From contig NZ_CP014844.1 of NCBI RefSeq assembly GCF_001598055.1, positions 3,499,642-3,563,641 on the forward strand: a DNA stretch of 64,000 nucleotides, read 5' to 3'. Shown piece by piece: positions 1 through 9,034 of the stretch (position 1 is the stretch's first letter; every line of letters begins with the position of its first letter). The DNA is from Cupriavidus nantongensis. Its GTDB lineage: Bacteria; Pseudomonadota; Gammaproteobacteria; Burkholderiales; Burkholderiaceae. The notes below the pieces were generated by a model. The model ran no database searches. It had not been told where the DNA came from and worked only from the letters and a program-made list of their open reading frames with translations. The translations under genes were made by a program, and so were the position numbers.

Positions 1-72
1 CAAGCCCTTGCCGCGCTTACCCGTGCGGCGTGCATTTTCGGATTGCGGCGCGCCGGTTTCGCGCCACGCGGA

Positions 73-759
73 TCAGGCCGCGTCGACCAGGATCACATGC
101 ACGCGGTACGGACCGTGCGCGCCCAGCACGATGGTCTGCTCGATATCGCCGGTGCGCGACGGACCGCTGATGATGTTGGTGGCGCGCGGCAGCTGGCCGC
201 GCTCGCTGCGCACCAGCGCAAACGCATCTTCCAGTCCGGCGACGATGCGCGAGCGCGGCACCACCGCGACATGGGTCTCGGGCAGCAGCGCGGCCGAGGC
301 GAAGGTGGCGGGGCCGGACAGCAGCATCAGCGAGCCGGTCTCGGCAATCGCGCAGAAGCAGCCGGTGATGCCGACCAGGTCGCCATGCTCGCGGTCGGCG
401 ACGGCATCGCGCAGCGGCGGGCGGCACTCAACCGCCAGCCCTGCGTCCTGCCACGGCAACGGGCCGAATTCATCCCACGCGACCGCGCGCCGCACCAGGG
501 CCAGGCTGTCCAGATAGCGCACCGTAGCGGCGGGCACATCGGCCAGGGTCGCGACGCGGTCGACGGTCGAGGCCATGCGCTGCGCCTGCGCCAGGAAGGC
601 TTCGGCCAGGTCGGGCGCGGCGACCGGACGCGGGCCCTGCGGGTGGCGCGCCAGGTAGTCGGCGACGGCGCTGCGCTCGCCCGCGCTTGGCCGGGCCGGC
701 CTGCCCTGGGCGGCTCGGATACGGGCAAAGATGCGGTCGCGGGCGTCGTTGGTTTCCAT
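73..759 (-). CDS. lutC: LutC-like LUD domain protein
   Basis: This 228-residue protein belongs to the LUD family, to which LutC of the LutABC L-lactate oxidation complex belongs. Family-like stretches are the GCFCAIAETGSL segment, a typical LUD core, and the C-terminal SRTGDIEQTIVLGAHGP segment ending in VHVILVD. The frame is open for 49 more codons upstream, but the start at METNDARDRIF fits family length and leaves an 83 bp gap after pncB. LutA and LutB partners are not visible; they could lie to the left of the window because this gene reads leftward. The family assignment is firm; the role in lactate use is inferred from the family. Confidence 0.85.
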   Translation of the reverse strand: METNDARDRIFARIRAAQGRPARPSAGERSAVADYLARHPQGPRPVAAPDLAEAFLAQAQRMASTVDRVATLADVPAATVRYLDSLALVRRAVAWDEFGPLPWQDAGLAVECRPPLRDAVADREHGDLVGITGCFCAIAETGSLMLLSGPATFASAALLPETHVAVVPRSRIVAGLEDAFALVRSERGQLPRATNIISGPSRTGDIEQTIVLGAHGPYRVHVILVDAA

Positions 760-842
760 GGGGCCTGGCTGGGATGACAATGCGCAAGGGCGCGATGCGG
801 CGATTATAGGGGCGATACAGCGGCGCGCCGTGCCAAAACCTG

Positions 843-2021
843 CTACGCGGCGGGCTGCACCGAATACACCTGGCGCAGGTAGGCCAGGTAGCCGGGATCG
901 TCGCACATGGTCTTTTCCGGCGTGTCCGACAGCTTGGCCACCGGCTGCCCGTTACAGCGCACCATCTTCAGCACGATCTGCAGCGGCGTGTAGCCCAGGT
1001 CGTTGGTCAGGTTGGTGCCGACCCCGAACGCCAGCCGGCAGCGGCCGTGGAAGCGCTGGTACAGCTCGATCACGCGCGGGATGTCGAGGCTGTCGCTGAA
1101 GATCAGCGTCTTGGTGCGCGGGTCGACACGGTTGGCGGCATAGTGGGCCACCATGCGCTCGCCCCACAGCACCGGGTCGCCGGAGTCGTGGCGCACGCCG
1201 TCGAAGAGCTTGCAGAAATACAGGTCGAAGTCGCGCAGGAAGGCGTCGAAGCCATAGGTATCCGACAGCGCGATGCCCAGGTCGCCGCGGTACTCGCGCG
1301 CCCAGCGCTCCAGCGCAAACACCTGCGAATCGCGCAGCCGCGGCCCCAGCGCCTGGCAGGCCTGCAGGTACTCATGCGCCATCGTGCCCAGCGGCACCAT
1401 ATTGTGCAGGCGCGCGAAGTGGACATTGCTGGTGCCGGCCAGCTGCGGGCCCAGCAGGCGCCGCATGGTCAGCAGCACCTCTTCCTGCCAGTCGCGCGAG
1501 AAGCGCCGGCGCGTGCCGTAGTCGGCGATGACGCAATCGGCCAGCTCGGGCGTCTTCAGCAGCGCCAGCTTGGTTTCAAGCCGGCGGCGGCCCTCGGCCA
1601 GGTCGGGCTGGGGCTGGGTGCGGCGGAAATAGACTTCGTTGACGATCGCCAGCACCGGTACCTCGAACAGGATGGTGTGCAGCCACGGACCGGTGATGGA
1701 AATCTCGATCTCGCCGTTGCCCTGCGGCGACGGGCGCACCGAGACATATTTCTCGTTCAGGTGGAACAGCCCGAGAAAATCGACGAAATCGCTCTTGATA
1801 AAGCGCAGGCCGCGCAGGTAGGCCAGCTCTTCCTCGGTGAAGCGCAGCTGGCACAGGTGCGCCACCTCGGCGCGGATCTCGTCGATATACGGGGTCAGAT
1901 CGATGCCCGCGTTGCGGCACTTGAAGCGGTATTCCACTTGTGCCTGCGGAAACTGATGCAGCACCACCTGCATCATCGTGAATTTGTACAGGTCGGTGTC
2001 GAGCAGAGACTGGATGATCAT
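843..2021 (-). CDS. pncB: Nicotinate phosphoribosyltransferase
   Basis: PncB joins nicotinate to PRPP, with ATP hydrolysis, to give nicotinate mononucleotide in the Preiss-Handler NAD salvage route; it is cytosolic. The 392-residue length is normal. The N-terminus ([14 protein letters not shown]) is typical of the family. The GTMAHEY motif at about residues 212-218 carries the histidine that is phosphorylated in characterised enzymes. [10 protein letters not shown] and [10 protein letters not shown] near the C-terminus are phosphate-binding family motifs. It is read toward the lutC-like gene, so the two may be cotranscribed. It diverges from fdxA across a 366 bp AT-rich gap. Confidence 0.95.
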   Translation of the reverse strand: MIIQSLLDTDLYKFTMMQVVLHQFPQAQVEYRFKCRNAGIDLTPYIDEIRAEVAHLCQLRFTEEELAYLRGLRFIKSDFVDFLGLFHLNEKYVSVRPSPQGNGEIEISITGPWLHTILFEVPVLAIVNEVYFRRTQPQPDLAEGRRRLETKLALLKTPELADCVIADYGTRRRFSRDWQEEVLLTMRRLLGPQLAGTSNVHFARLHNMVPLGTMAHEYLQACQALGPRLRDSQVFALERWAREYRGDLGIALSDTYGFDAFLRDFDLYFCKLFDGVRHDSGDPVLWGERMVAHYAANRVDPRTKTLIFSDSLDIPRVIELYQRFHGRCRLAFGVGTNLTNDLGYTPLQIVLKMVRCNGQPVAKLSDTPEKTMCDDPGYLAYLRQVYSVQPAA

Positions 2022-2387
2022 AACGGGCCAGACGGCGATGCCGGGTCAGAACGCCATGCTACCTGAAGTCTGTGCGCTGCCGGCTGGCCGGGTGCTGCCG
2101 CGCGGCATGCCGTCGACCAGACAAAGGCAAGAGCCGGCCACCATGCGTTAAGTCAAAAGTACATAAAGAAATAAGAAAACTATCTGATCCGGCTATATAG
2201 ACCGACTATCCTTGCCAGAAGGCTCGGCTACAATATCGGTTTCCGAAAGGCCTCGGCCGGCGCTCGCCCAGCCCATGCTGCCCTGCGGCAAGCGGGCACT
2301 CCCATGTGATGGAGGCGGCGCGTCTCGCCGGCAAGAAGCGGCCCCACAGTTTCCCATTAAAAGCCGACCCGTTTTCCTGGAACCGAA
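2022..2387. other. Divergent gap pncB / fdxA
   Basis: This 366 bp gap contains no supported gene. An AT-rich tract at about 2146-2215 stands out against the GC-rich background and probably holds the promoters of the divergent genes. On the plus strand TACAAT at 2229-2234 could be a -10 box for fdxA, but I find no good -35 box at the right spacing. The fdxA ATG at 2388 has only a weak GGA ribosome site. Confidence 0.5.
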
Positions 2388-2711
2388 ATGACTCACGTTG
2401 TCACCGAATCCTGCATCCGTTGCCGCTACACAGACTGCGTTGACGTGTGTCCGGTCGATTGTTTCCGCGAAGGCCCGAACTTCCTGGCCATCGACCCGGA
2501 TGAGTGCATCGACTGCGCCGTGTGCGTGGCCGAATGCCCGGTGAACGCCATCTACGCCGAGGAAGACGTGCCGGGCGACCAGCAGCAGTTCATCGAGCTG
2601 AACGCCGAGCTGGCCCGCGCCTGGCCCTCCATCACCAAGACCAAGGCCCCGCTGGCCGAGGCCGAGGAGTGGAAGGACGCCACCGACAAGCTGCAGTACC
2701 TGGAGCGCTGA
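2388..2711 (+). CDS. fdxA: Seven-iron ferredoxin FdxA
   Basis: This is a 107-residue low-potential electron carrier with one [3Fe-4S] and one [4Fe-4S] cluster. Nine cysteines are visible in the first 50 residues (9, 12, 17, 21, 25, 40, 43, 46, 50). The second group, [12 protein letters not shown], is a full C-x2-C-x2-C-x3-C-P motif. The first group has the C-x7-C-x3-C spacing (9, 17, 21) of 7Fe ferredoxins of the Azotobacter FdI type. The acidic C-terminal half is typical of the family. It lies 86 bp upstream of a ferredoxin-NADP reductase gene on the same strand, its natural redox partner. Confidence 0.95.
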   Translation: MTHVVTESCIRCRYTDCVDVCPVDCFREGPNFLAIDPDECIDCAVCVAECPVNAIYAEEDVPGDQQQFIELNAELARAWPSITKTKAPLAEAEEWKDATDKLQYLER

Positions 2712-2797
2712 GCGCACCGGGCAGCAAAGAAAGCCGTCCCCACGCGCTTTCCGCAATGCCGGGCACCCGCGTGCCCAACCAACGTATCAGGACGAAT

Positions 2798-3907
2798 ATG
2801 GACTTGAGCATTCCAAATCCCGTTGCCGACGCGACCAGGCAGGTCGAGGGCGGTAGCCCCGCAGGCGGCCAGCCGCTGGAAATCGACGCGCTGATCGTCG
2901 GTGCCGGCCCGGTCGGTCTGTTCCAGGTGTTCGAACTGGGCCTGCTCGAAATCAAGGCCCACGTGATCGATTCCCTGAAGGTCGTTGGCGGCCAGTGCGT
3001 CGAGCTGTATCCGGACAAACCCATCTACGACATCCCGGCCGTGCCCAGCTGCACCGGCCAGGAGCTGACCGATAACCTGCTCAAGCAGATCGAGCCGTTC
3101 GAGCCCACCTTCCACCTGGGCCAGGAAGTCTCCGTGGTCGAGCGCCGTGAAGACGGCCGCTTCTTCGTCGAGACCTCGCTCGGCACGCGCTTCATCACCA
3201 AGACCATCTTCATCGCCGCCGGCGTGGGCTCGTTCCAGCCGCGCACGCTGAAGGTCGATGGCATCGACAAGTTCGACGGCAAGCAGCTGTTCTACCGCGT
3301 CAAGGACCCGAGCCGCTTCCACGGTCGCAACCTGGTGATCGTCGGCGGCGGCGACTCGGCGCTGGACTGGACCCTGGACCTGGTCGGCAAGGCCGAGTCG
3401 GTGGTGATGATCCACCGCCGCGACGGCTTCCGCGCCGCCCCCGCGTCGGTCGCCAAGATGAAGGAACTGTGCGAGCAGATGGAAATGCAGTTCCTGGTCG
3501 GCCAGATCAGCGGCTATGAAGAGAAGGACGGCGTGCTCACCGAGATCAAGGTGAGCGGTGCCGACGGCGTGACCCGCCGCCTGCCGCTCGACGACCTGCT
3601 GGTGTTCTTCGGGCTGTCGCCCAAGCTGGGCCCGATCGCCGAATGGGGCCTGGACCTGGAACGCAAGCAGATCAAGGTGGATACGGAGAAATTCCAGACC
3701 AATATCCCCGGCATCTTCGCGGTCGGCGATATCAACACCTATCCCGGCAAGAAGAAGCTGATCCTGTCGGGCTTCCACGAGGCCGCGCTGGCCGCGTTCG
3801 GTGCTGCCCCGTATATCTTCCCCGAGAAGAAGATCCACATGCAGTACACCACCACCTCGCCGAAGCTGCACAAGGTGCTGGGCGTGGAATCGCCGGTGTT
3901 CGACTGA
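2798..3907 (+). CDS. Ferredoxin-NADP reductase, TrxR-like
   Basis: This 369-residue flavoprotein of the thioredoxin-reductase-like FNR family moves electrons between NADPH and ferredoxin. An FAD-binding VGAGPVG motif lies at residues 34-40 and an NADPH-binding VGGGDSALD motif at 182-190. [20 protein letters not shown] near the end is the family FAD-contact motif. The CxxC redox pair of true thioredoxin reductases is absent, which separates it from TrxB. The open frame extends far upstream over fdxA, but the start at MDLSIPNPV avoids that overlap. A strong terminator follows. Grouping with fdxA suggests an electron-supply operon for anabolic or Fe-S chemistry. Confidence 0.9.
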   Translation: MDLSIPNPVADATRQVEGGSPAGGQPLEIDALIVGAGPVGLFQVFELGLLEIKAHVIDSLKVVGGQCVELYPDKPIYDIPAVPSCTGQELTDNLLKQIEPFEPTFHLGQEVSVVERREDGRFFVETSLGTRFITKTIFIAAGVGSFQPRTLKVDGIDKFDGKQLFYRVKDPSRFHGRNLVIVGGGDSALDWTLDLVGKAESVVMIHRRDGFRAAPASVAKMKELCEQMEMQFLVGQISGYEEKDGVLTEIKVSGADGVTRRLPLDDLLVFFGLSPKLGPIAEWGLDLERKQIKVDTEKFQTNIPGIFAVGDINTYPGKKKLILSGFHEAALAAFGAAPYIFPEKKIHMQYTTTSPKLHKVLGVESPVFD

Positions 3908-3927
3908 CCAGCTGTTGGTCCCCGCAG

Positions 3928-3955
3928 AAAAAAGCCGCCGCGAGGCGGTTTTTTT
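3928..3955 (+). terminator. Intrinsic terminator after the FNR gene
   Basis: GCCGCC and GGCGG arms close on a short loop, flanked by an A run upstream and seven T residues downstream. It starts 20 bp after the reductase stop codon and ends the fdxA operon. Confidence 0.85.
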
Positions 3956-3956
3956 C

Positions 3957-3985
3957 TGGCACAAAGCCGCAAGCGTCGCTATAAT
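3957..3985 (+). promoter_or_regulatory. Upstream tRNA-Asn promoter candidate
   Basis: A perfect TATAAT lies at 3980-3985, 17 bp after TGGCAC. It sits just after the fdxA-operon terminator and about 160 bp before tRNA-Asn. It could act as a distal promoter of the tRNA gene. The -35 match is weak, so this rests mainly on the -10 box and position. Confidence 0.4.
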
Positions 3986-4100
3986 GCGGCCTCGCTGTTC
4001 GGCGCCCACGGCCGCAAAGCCGGCATCCAGCCTTCTGGATCGCACGCCAGGCAGCAAGCCAGCCTTCCCCGCACCCCAGGAACTAAATGTCGAAAGGGTG

Positions 4101-4130
4101 TTGACGAAGAAAAGAGAAACTGGCTATAAT
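4101..4130 (+). promoter_or_regulatory. Promoter of tRNA-Asn
   Basis: TTGACG at 4101-4106 and a perfect TATAAT at 4125-4130 are separated by 18 bp. The expected start point is close to 4137, about 9 bp before the first base of the mature tRNA. Confidence 0.8.
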
Positions 4131-4145
4131 TTCTTTCTCAGCTGT

Positions 4146-4221
4146 TCCCCGATAGCTCAGTCGGTAGAGCGACGGACTGTTAATCCGCAGGTCCCTGGTT
4201 CGAGCCCAGGTCGGGGAGCCA
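4146..4221 (+). tRNA. tRNA-Asn(GTT)
   Basis: The gene is 76 nt including an encoded CCA end. The acceptor arms TCCCCGA (4146-4152) and TCGGGGA (4211-4217) pair fully. The D-arm AGCTCAGTCGGTAGAGC and the T-loop GGTTCGAGCCC are canonical. The anticodon GTT is at 4179-4181 in the loop CTGTTAA. The top anticodon-stem pair looks like A-C; the other four pairs are good. Confidence 0.97.
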
Positions 4222-4231
4222 ACCGATACGG

Positions 4232-4262
4232 AAGCCCGGTGCAAACGCACCGGGCTTTTTCG
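4232..4262 (+). terminator. Terminator after tRNA-Asn
   Basis: An 11 bp stem AAGCCCGGTGC / GCACCGGGCTT with an AAAC loop is followed by T residues. It ends the tRNA transcript and lies between it and the convergent IclR gene. Confidence 0.85.
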
Positions 4263-4265
4263 TTT

Positions 4266-4317
4266 GTGGGTCGCATTCGTGGGCCGCATTCGTGGGCCGC
4301 ATTTGCGGGTCGCGAAC
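4266..4317. repeat. Four imperfect 13 bp tandem repeats
   Basis: Four units of 13 bp follow one another (GTGGGTCGCATTC, GTGGGCCGCATTC, GTGGGCCGCATTT, GCGGGTCGCGAAC). They fill the space between the tRNA terminator and the end of the IclR gene. No coding role is visible. Confidence 0.8.
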
Positions 4318-4357
4318 GGCTTTGGTCCGGGGCTGCCGCAGCGCCCCGCCCTTCATC

Positions 4358-5125
4358 TTACCCCTGCAGCGCAGCGCTTGCGGCCTTCAGCGCCACGACG
4401 ATCGCCTCGGCATTGGCTTCGACCCGATGCAGCGGCCCAGCCACCGACATCCCGTAGACAACGCCGCCGAGCGATACCGGCATCGCGATGGCCCCCAGGT
4501 CGGGGAACGACTCGCCGAAATTCGGGTACCACCCCTGCGCCTGCCATTGCTGCATCGCCGCCTCGAATACCCGCAGCGAGTCCACCGTGCGGCCGGTGCG
4601 CGACGCAAAGGAAACGCCGGCCAGCAGTTCCGCGCGGCTTTCCATGGTCATGGTGCCGAGGATGGCGCGGCCGATCGAATTGACATGCGCGTCGCGCAGC
4701 TCTCCCGGCGCGGCGATATAGCGCACCGGGTTGGCTGACTCGCGCACCTCAAGGTACAGCACGCGCCCGTCCTCCTGCAGCTTGCCGAACACCACGGTCT
4801 CGCCGGTGGTGTCGCGCAGCGATTCCAGCACCGGCTGCACGCGCTCCAGCAACGGGTCATTGCGCGCGATGCGCTGCGCGATGTCGAGCAGCCGACGCGT
4901 CGGGTAGTAGCCCTGGCGGCGGCCGGTTTCGTAGAGATAGCCCAGCGACGCCAGCGTGCGGATCAGCCCCAGGCAGCTCGACATCGGCGCGCCCAGCAGC
5001 TTGGCCAGCTCGGTCAGCGTCAGCGAGCGGCCTTCGCGCGCATAGATTTCCATGATCTCGATCACGCGCAGCGCCGTCTTGACGCTGCCGTAACCGGACT
5101 TCTCCGCCGCTTCGTTTGCTGCCAT
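4358..5125 (-). CDS. IclR family transcriptional regulator
   Basis: This 255-residue protein has an N-terminal winged helix (about residues 12-75, with LTLTELAKLLGAP and the S/L-rich recognition helix) and a C-terminal IclR effector domain (about 80-250). The family pattern NSIGRAILGTM and the late AIAMPVSLGG VVYGMSVAGP stretch are typical of that effector domain. It is the last gene of a same-strand group with a CoA-transferase, an acyl-CoA dehydrogenase, a Bug protein and a cupin. It is therefore probably the local regulator, and a likely target is the inverted repeat at 8997-9034. The ligand is unknown. Confidence 0.9.
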   Translation of the reverse strand: MAANEAAEKSGYGSVKTALRVIEIMEIYAREGRSLTLTELAKLLGAPMSSCLGLIRTLASLGYLYETGRRQGYYPTRRLLDIAQRIARNDPLLERVQPVLESLRDTTGETVVFGKLQEDGRVLYLEVRESANPVRYIAAPGELRDAHVNSIGRAILGTMTMESRAELLAGVSFASRTGRTVDSLRVFEAAMQQWQAQGWYPNFGESFPDLGAIAMPVSLGGVVYGMSVAGPLHRVEANAEAIVVALKAASAALQG

Positions 5126-5185
5126 CGTTTGGCTTCCTCGACTTCAGTATCCGTTGGGCGGGATTGTACGCGGCAGTAGCGCGGG

Positions 5186-6346
5186 TCAGTCCTCCGGGTT
5201 TCCCGCCCGCGGCAAGGCCTGCGGCCAGCTGCGGATATTGCCGGGCGTGCGCGAGAAGCGCGTGGGAATGCCCACGCCGCGCAGGCGCCCTTCGCTCGGA
5301 TGGTCGTACTCGAACATCATGCCGGTGGCGCGCAGGTGCGGGTCGTCGGCAAGGCTGTCGAAGTGCGGCACCTCGCTGTGCGGGATGTCGGCATCGCGCA
5401 GCAGCGCCAGCCATTCGGCGGTGGAGCGCTGCGCGACGATCTCGGCCAGCGTGGCATAGAGCGCGTCGATATTGGCGCTGCGCGCGGCCGGCGTCGCGTA
5501 GCGCGGATCGCTGGCCAGCGGTGCATGGCCGGAGACATCGAAGAAGCGCTGCCATTGCGCGCTGGTGTACGGCAGCAGCGCGATATGCCCGTCGCGGGTG
5601 CGGTACGGCTTGCGGTGCAGCGACATCACGCGCGGATAGCCGGCCGGCCCGAGCGGCGGCACGAAGGTCTGCCCGGCCAGTTGCTCGGTCGCCAGGAACG
5701 ACACCAGCGTCTCGAACATCGGCACCTCGATGGCCTGGCCGCGGCCGGAACGCTCGCGCTCATATAGCGCCATCGGAATCGCGTAGGCCACGGTCAGCCC
5801 GGCGACCTTGTCGGCGAGGATGGTGTTGACGTACTGCGGCCCTTCGTTCGAGTTGGCGCCCTGGAACTGCGCCATGCCGCTGCGGGCCTGGATGATGTCG
5901 TCGAACGCGGGCGCGCCGGCGTACGGCCCCGACTCCGAATAGCCATAGGCGCCGCAGTAGATCAGCCGCGGATGGTCGGCGCACAGCGAGGCATAGTCGA
6001 GCCCGAGCTTGCGCAACGACTGCGGCCGCACGTTCGAGACAAAGACATCGGCGCCGGCGATCAGCGTCTTCAGCGCCGCCAGGTCGTCGGGCTGCTTCAC
6101 GTCCAGCACCACGAACCGCTTGTTGCGGTTCAGGTTGAGGAAGCTCGCGCCCATGGCGGCGTGCCGCGCCGGCTCGGCATGGCGGAACACATCGCCGGCC
6201 GGCGGCTCGACCTTGATCACCTCGGCGCCCATGTCGCCAAGGATCTGCGTGGCATACGGCCCCATCGCCACCGAGGTCATGTCGATCACGCGGATCCCGG
6301 CCAGCGGCCCGGTCGGCACACTGCCCTGCGCTGCCTTGTCTTGCAT
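5186..6346 (-). CDS. CaiB/BaiF class III CoA-transferase
   Basis: This 386-residue enzyme moves CoA between carboxylic acids. The N-terminal GIRVIDMTSVAMGPYATQ and GDMGAEVIKVEPP patterns are hallmarks of family III, and Asp179 in NTILADKVAG is the likely catalytic aspartate that forms the mixed anhydride. The stop is 60 bp before the IclR start, and it begins 12 bp after the acyl-CoA dehydrogenase gene. This pairing suggests activation of an organic acid to its CoA ester followed by dehydrogenation. The substrate cannot be read from sequence. Confidence 0.9.
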   Translation of the reverse strand: MQDKAAQGSVPTGPLAGIRVIDMTSVAMGPYATQILGDMGAEVIKVEPPAGDVFRHAEPARHAAMGASFLNLNRNKRFVVLDVKQPDDLAALKTLIAGADVFVSNVRPQSLRKLGLDYASLCADHPRLIYCGAYGYSESGPYAGAPAFDDIIQARSGMAQFQGANSNEGPQYVNTILADKVAGLTVAYAIPMALYERERSGRGQAIEVPMFETLVSFLATEQLAGQTFVPPLGPAGYPRVMSLHRKPYRTRDGHIALLPYTSAQWQRFFDVSGHAPLASDPRYATPAARSANIDALYATLAEIVAQRSTAEWLALLRDADIPHSEVPHFDSLADDPHLRATGMMFEYDHPSEGRLRGVGIPTRFSRTPGNIRSWPQALPRAGNPED

Positions 6347-6358
6347 CGTCGCTCCCGC

Positions 6359-7525
6359 TCAGTACGACTTGGGCAAGCCCAGCACGCGCTCGGCGATAAA
6401 GCACAGGATCAGCTGCGGGCTGACCGGCGCGATGCGCGGGATATACGACTCGCGCAGCAGCCGCTCGACGCGGTATTCGCGCGAATAGCCCATGCCGCCC
6501 AGCGTCAGGATCGCGGTCTGGCAGGCATTGTGGCCGGCCTCGGCGGCGAGGTACTTGGCGGCATTGGCCTCGGCCCCGCACGACTGGCCCGCGTCGTAGC
6601 GCGCCGCGGCCTTGAGCATCATCAGGTTGGCCGACTCCAGCTGCATCCAGGCCTGCGCCAGCGGATGCTGCACGCCCTGGTTCATGCCGATGGGGCGGCC
6701 GAACACCACGCGTTCCTTGGCGTACTGCGTGGCGATGGCCAGCGCCGCGCGGCCCAGCCCGATGGCCTCGGCCGCGATCAGGATGCGCTCCGGGTTGAGC
6801 CCGTGCAGGATGTACTCGAAGCCCTTGCCCTCTTCGCCGATGCGGTCCTCGTCGGGGATGAACAGGTCGTCGATGAACAGCATGTTGGTGTCGACGGCGG
6901 CGCGGCCCATCTTGTCGATCTCGCGGATCTCGATCTTGCTGCGGTCGACTTTGGTATAGAACAGCGACAGCCCCTCGGTCGATTTCTTCACCGACTCCAG
7001 CGGCGTGGTGCGGGCCAGCAGCAGCATGCGGTCGGCCACCTGCGCGGTGGAAATCCAGATCTTGCGCCCGCTCACCGAATAGCCGCCCGGCACCTTCCGC
7101 GCAAAGGTCTTGAGCTTGGTGGTGTCGAGCCCGGCGTCGGGCTCGGTCACGCCGAAGCAGGCCTTCTCCTGGCCGGCGATCAGCGGCGGCAGGAAGCGGC
7201 CCTTCTGCGCGTCGGTGCCGAACACCACCACCGGGTTCAGGCCGAACACGTTCATGTGCACCGCCGACGCGCCGGTCATGCCCGCGCCCGACTGCGAGAT
7301 GGTCTGCATCACCAGCGCCGCTTCCAGGATGCCCAGCCCCGCACCGCCGAAGGCCTCGGGCATGGCCACGCCGAGCCAGCCGCCTTCGCACAGCGTCTGG
7401 TAGAACTCGTGCGGATAAGTGCCGGACTTGTCGAGGCGGTCCCAGTATTCCATGTCGAACTGCGCGCAGACCTGCTGCACCGCCTCGACGATGGAGGCCT
7501 GTTCTTCGGAGAGATCGAAATTCAT
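6359..7525 (-). CDS. Acyl-CoA dehydrogenase
   Basis: This FAD-dependent enzyme of 388 residues has normal family length. It shows the N-terminal helical domain, the middle CFGVTEPDAGLDTTKLKT motif (FAD/substrate contact), GRKIWISTAQVADRM and the C-terminal LGGMGYSREYRVERLLRE motif typical of the family. It would introduce an alpha-beta double bond into an acyl-CoA made by the adjacent CoA-transferase. It is 40 bp downstream of the Bug-protein gene. Short-chain or branched substrates are plausible, but the specificity is not determined. Confidence 0.93.
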   Translation of the reverse strand: MNFDLSEEQASIVEAVQQVCAQFDMEYWDRLDKSGTYPHEFYQTLCEGGWLGVAMPEAFGGAGLGILEAALVMQTISQSGAGMTGASAVHMNVFGLNPVVVFGTDAQKGRFLPPLIAGQEKACFGVTEPDAGLDTTKLKTFARKVPGGYSVSGRKIWISTAQVADRMLLLARTTPLESVKKSTEGLSLFYTKVDRSKIEIREIDKMGRAAVDTNMLFIDDLFIPDEDRIGEEGKGFEYILHGLNPERILIAAEAIGLGRAALAIATQYAKERVVFGRPIGMNQGVQHPLAQAWMQLESANLMMLKAAARYDAGQSCGAEANAAKYLAAEAGHNACQTAILTLGGMGYSREYRVERLLRESYIPRIAPVSPQLILCFIAERVLGLPKSY

Positions 7526-7565
7526 CGCGTTACCTGCTTGCTGTCGTTGTCGGTTCGATGGTGTC

Positions 7566-8543
7566 TTATTCCGGCTGGATGCCCGCGTCCTTCACCAGCC
7601 GCGCCCACTTCTGCAATTCGGCTACGACAAACTGGTTGAGCTCGGCCGGCGTGCTGCCGAACGGCTCGAAGCCGAGCGCGTGGAACTGCGCCGCATGCTG
7701 CTTGCTGGTGGCGATCGCCACCAGCTCGCGGTTCAGGCGCTCGACCACCGGGGCCGGCACCCCGGCCGGCGCGAACACGCCGTTCCACGAGGTCACGTCG
7801 AAGCCCTTCAGTTCCGGCACGCTTGCCAGCGGCGGCAGGTCGGGCAGCAGCGCGCTGCGCTGCGCGGTGGTGACCGCCAGCGCGCGCAGCTTGCCGGCGC
7901 GCACGTTGGCGATGCCGGCGGCGAAGTCGACGAACATCGCCTGCACCTGGCCGCCCATCACGTCGGTCATCGCCGGCGGCGTGCTCTTGTACGGCACGTG
8001 CAGCATCTTCAGCCCCGCCATCTTCGACAGCGTCGCGCCCGAGACGATGCCGGTGCTGTTGCCGCTGGCATAGGTCAGGCCCGGATGCGCCTTGGCGTAG
8101 TCGACGAACTCGCGCAGCGTCTTGACCGGCAGCGCCGGGTTGACCACCAGCATGAACGGCAGGTTGCCCATGCGCGAGATCGGCGTGAAATCCTTGACCG
8201 GGTCATAGCGCAACTGCTTCATCAGCGACGGGTTGGCCGAATGCGTGGTGTTGGTGGTCATGAACAGCGTATAGCCGTCGGCGGGCGCCTTGGCGACGAA
8301 CTCCGCGGCGATGGTGCCGTTGGCACCGGGCTTATTGTCGACCACCACCGGCTGTTGCAGCGACTCGCCCAGGTACTTCGCGGTAAGGCGCGCCACCGCA
8401 TCGGTGCCGCTGCCGGCGGCAAACGGCACCACCAGGCGCAGCGGCTTGGCGGGGAATTCATCGGCGGCCAGCACCGGGGTGGCAGCCAGCGCCGCGCTGC
8501 AACCCAGCACCAGGCCGGCAAAAGCGTTCTTGAAGGACTTCAC
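7566..8543 (-). CDS. Bug family solute-binding protein
   Basis: This 325-residue periplasmic protein belongs to the TctC/Bug family, which is very expanded in Burkholderiales. A signal peptide is clear (MKSFKNAFAGLVLGCSAALA, cleavage near AATPVLA/ADE). Family motifs are KPLRLVVPFAAGSGTDAVAR, VVVDNKPGANGTIAAEFVAK and the loop ADGYTLFMTTNTTHSANPS. Such proteins bind carboxylated solutes and often work without linked transporter genes, as here. Its position between the cupin and acyl-CoA dehydrogenase genes suggests that it captures the acid degraded by the cluster. Confidence 0.93.
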   Translation of the reverse strand: MKSFKNAFAGLVLGCSAALAATPVLAADEFPAKPLRLVVPFAAGSGTDAVARLTAKYLGESLQQPVVVDNKPGANGTIAAEFVAKAPADGYTLFMTTNTTHSANPSLMKQLRYDPVKDFTPISRMGNLPFMLVVNPALPVKTLREFVDYAKAHPGLTYASGNSTGIVSGATLSKMAGLKMLHVPYKSTPPAMTDVMGGQVQAMFVDFAAGIANVRAGKLRALAVTTAQRSALLPDLPPLASVPELKGFDVTSWNGVFAPAGVPAPVVERLNRELVAIATSKQHAAQFHALGFEPFGSTPAELNQFVVAELQKWARLVKDAGIQPE

Positions 8544-8590
8544 GGTGGTTGTCTCCTGTAGTTTTGTGCCCTGCCCGTGACCGCCGCCGG

Positions 8591-8980
8591 TCAGGCGGGC
8601 CGTATCACGCGTTCAGGGGATTCCTCGTAAGGCGGTGAATAGATCACCAGAATCTTCGCGGGCTCGTCGCTGACCACCGTGAAGACGTGCATCTGGTCCG
8701 GTGGGAAGAAGCAGCAGTCGCCCGGACCGAGCTCCCTGCGCTGGCCTCCGACCTCGGCAATGGCGCGTCCTTCCAGCACGTAACAGACCTGTTCGATGCC
8801 GGGATGCGCGTGCGGCAGCGCGCCCTTGCCCTTCTCGATGGTGCCGTGGATCACTTCCAGGTGGCGCGAGCCGACCGTCTCGGGCGCGATCAGCCGGCGG
8901 TTGAGCGTGCCGACATGGTTGGCGGGGTGGTAGCCCTCGACCTCGTCGGTCGAGATGAAATACACGGGTTGGTCCGGCAT
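8591..8980 (-). CDS. Small cupin protein
   Basis: This single-domain cupin of 129 residues shows the metal-binding motif 1 (PHAHPGIEQVCYVLEG) and motif 2 (PGDCCFFPPDQMH) with the expected His and Glu residues. A GGAG ribosome site precedes the start MPDQPVYF. It is the first gene of the minus-strand cluster and lies directly below the inverted-repeat promoter region. It could be an enzyme or a sensor; nothing in the sequence decides this. Confidence 0.88.
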   Translation of the reverse strand: MPDQPVYFISTDEVEGYHPANHVGTLNRRLIAPETVGSRHLEVIHGTIEKGKGALPHAHPGIEQVCYVLEGRAIAEVGGQRRELGPGDCCFFPPDQMHVFTVVSDEPAKILVIYSPPYEESPERVIRPA

Positions 8981-8996
8981 GCGGGTCTCCTGCCTG

Positions 8997-9034
8997 AATT
9001 CATGTTTATGAATAATAGTTTATACACATGAATT
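8997..9034. promoter_or_regulatory. Operator-like inverted repeat of the cupin cluster
   Basis: Nine-base arms AATTCATGT (8997-9005) and ACATGAATT (9026-9034) flank an AT-rich centre. A second small dyad, TTCAT-GTTT-ATGAA, lies at 8999-9012. It is the only AT-rich patch around and lies 16 bp before the cupin start. The IclR protein at the end of the cluster is the natural candidate to bind it. Confidence 0.6.

Noticed and set aside
3957..3975. Sigma-54 promoter (TGGCAC near 3957)
   Set aside because: The second half is CGCA instead of TTGC at the needed distance, whereas a sigma-70 -10 box follows at 17 bp.
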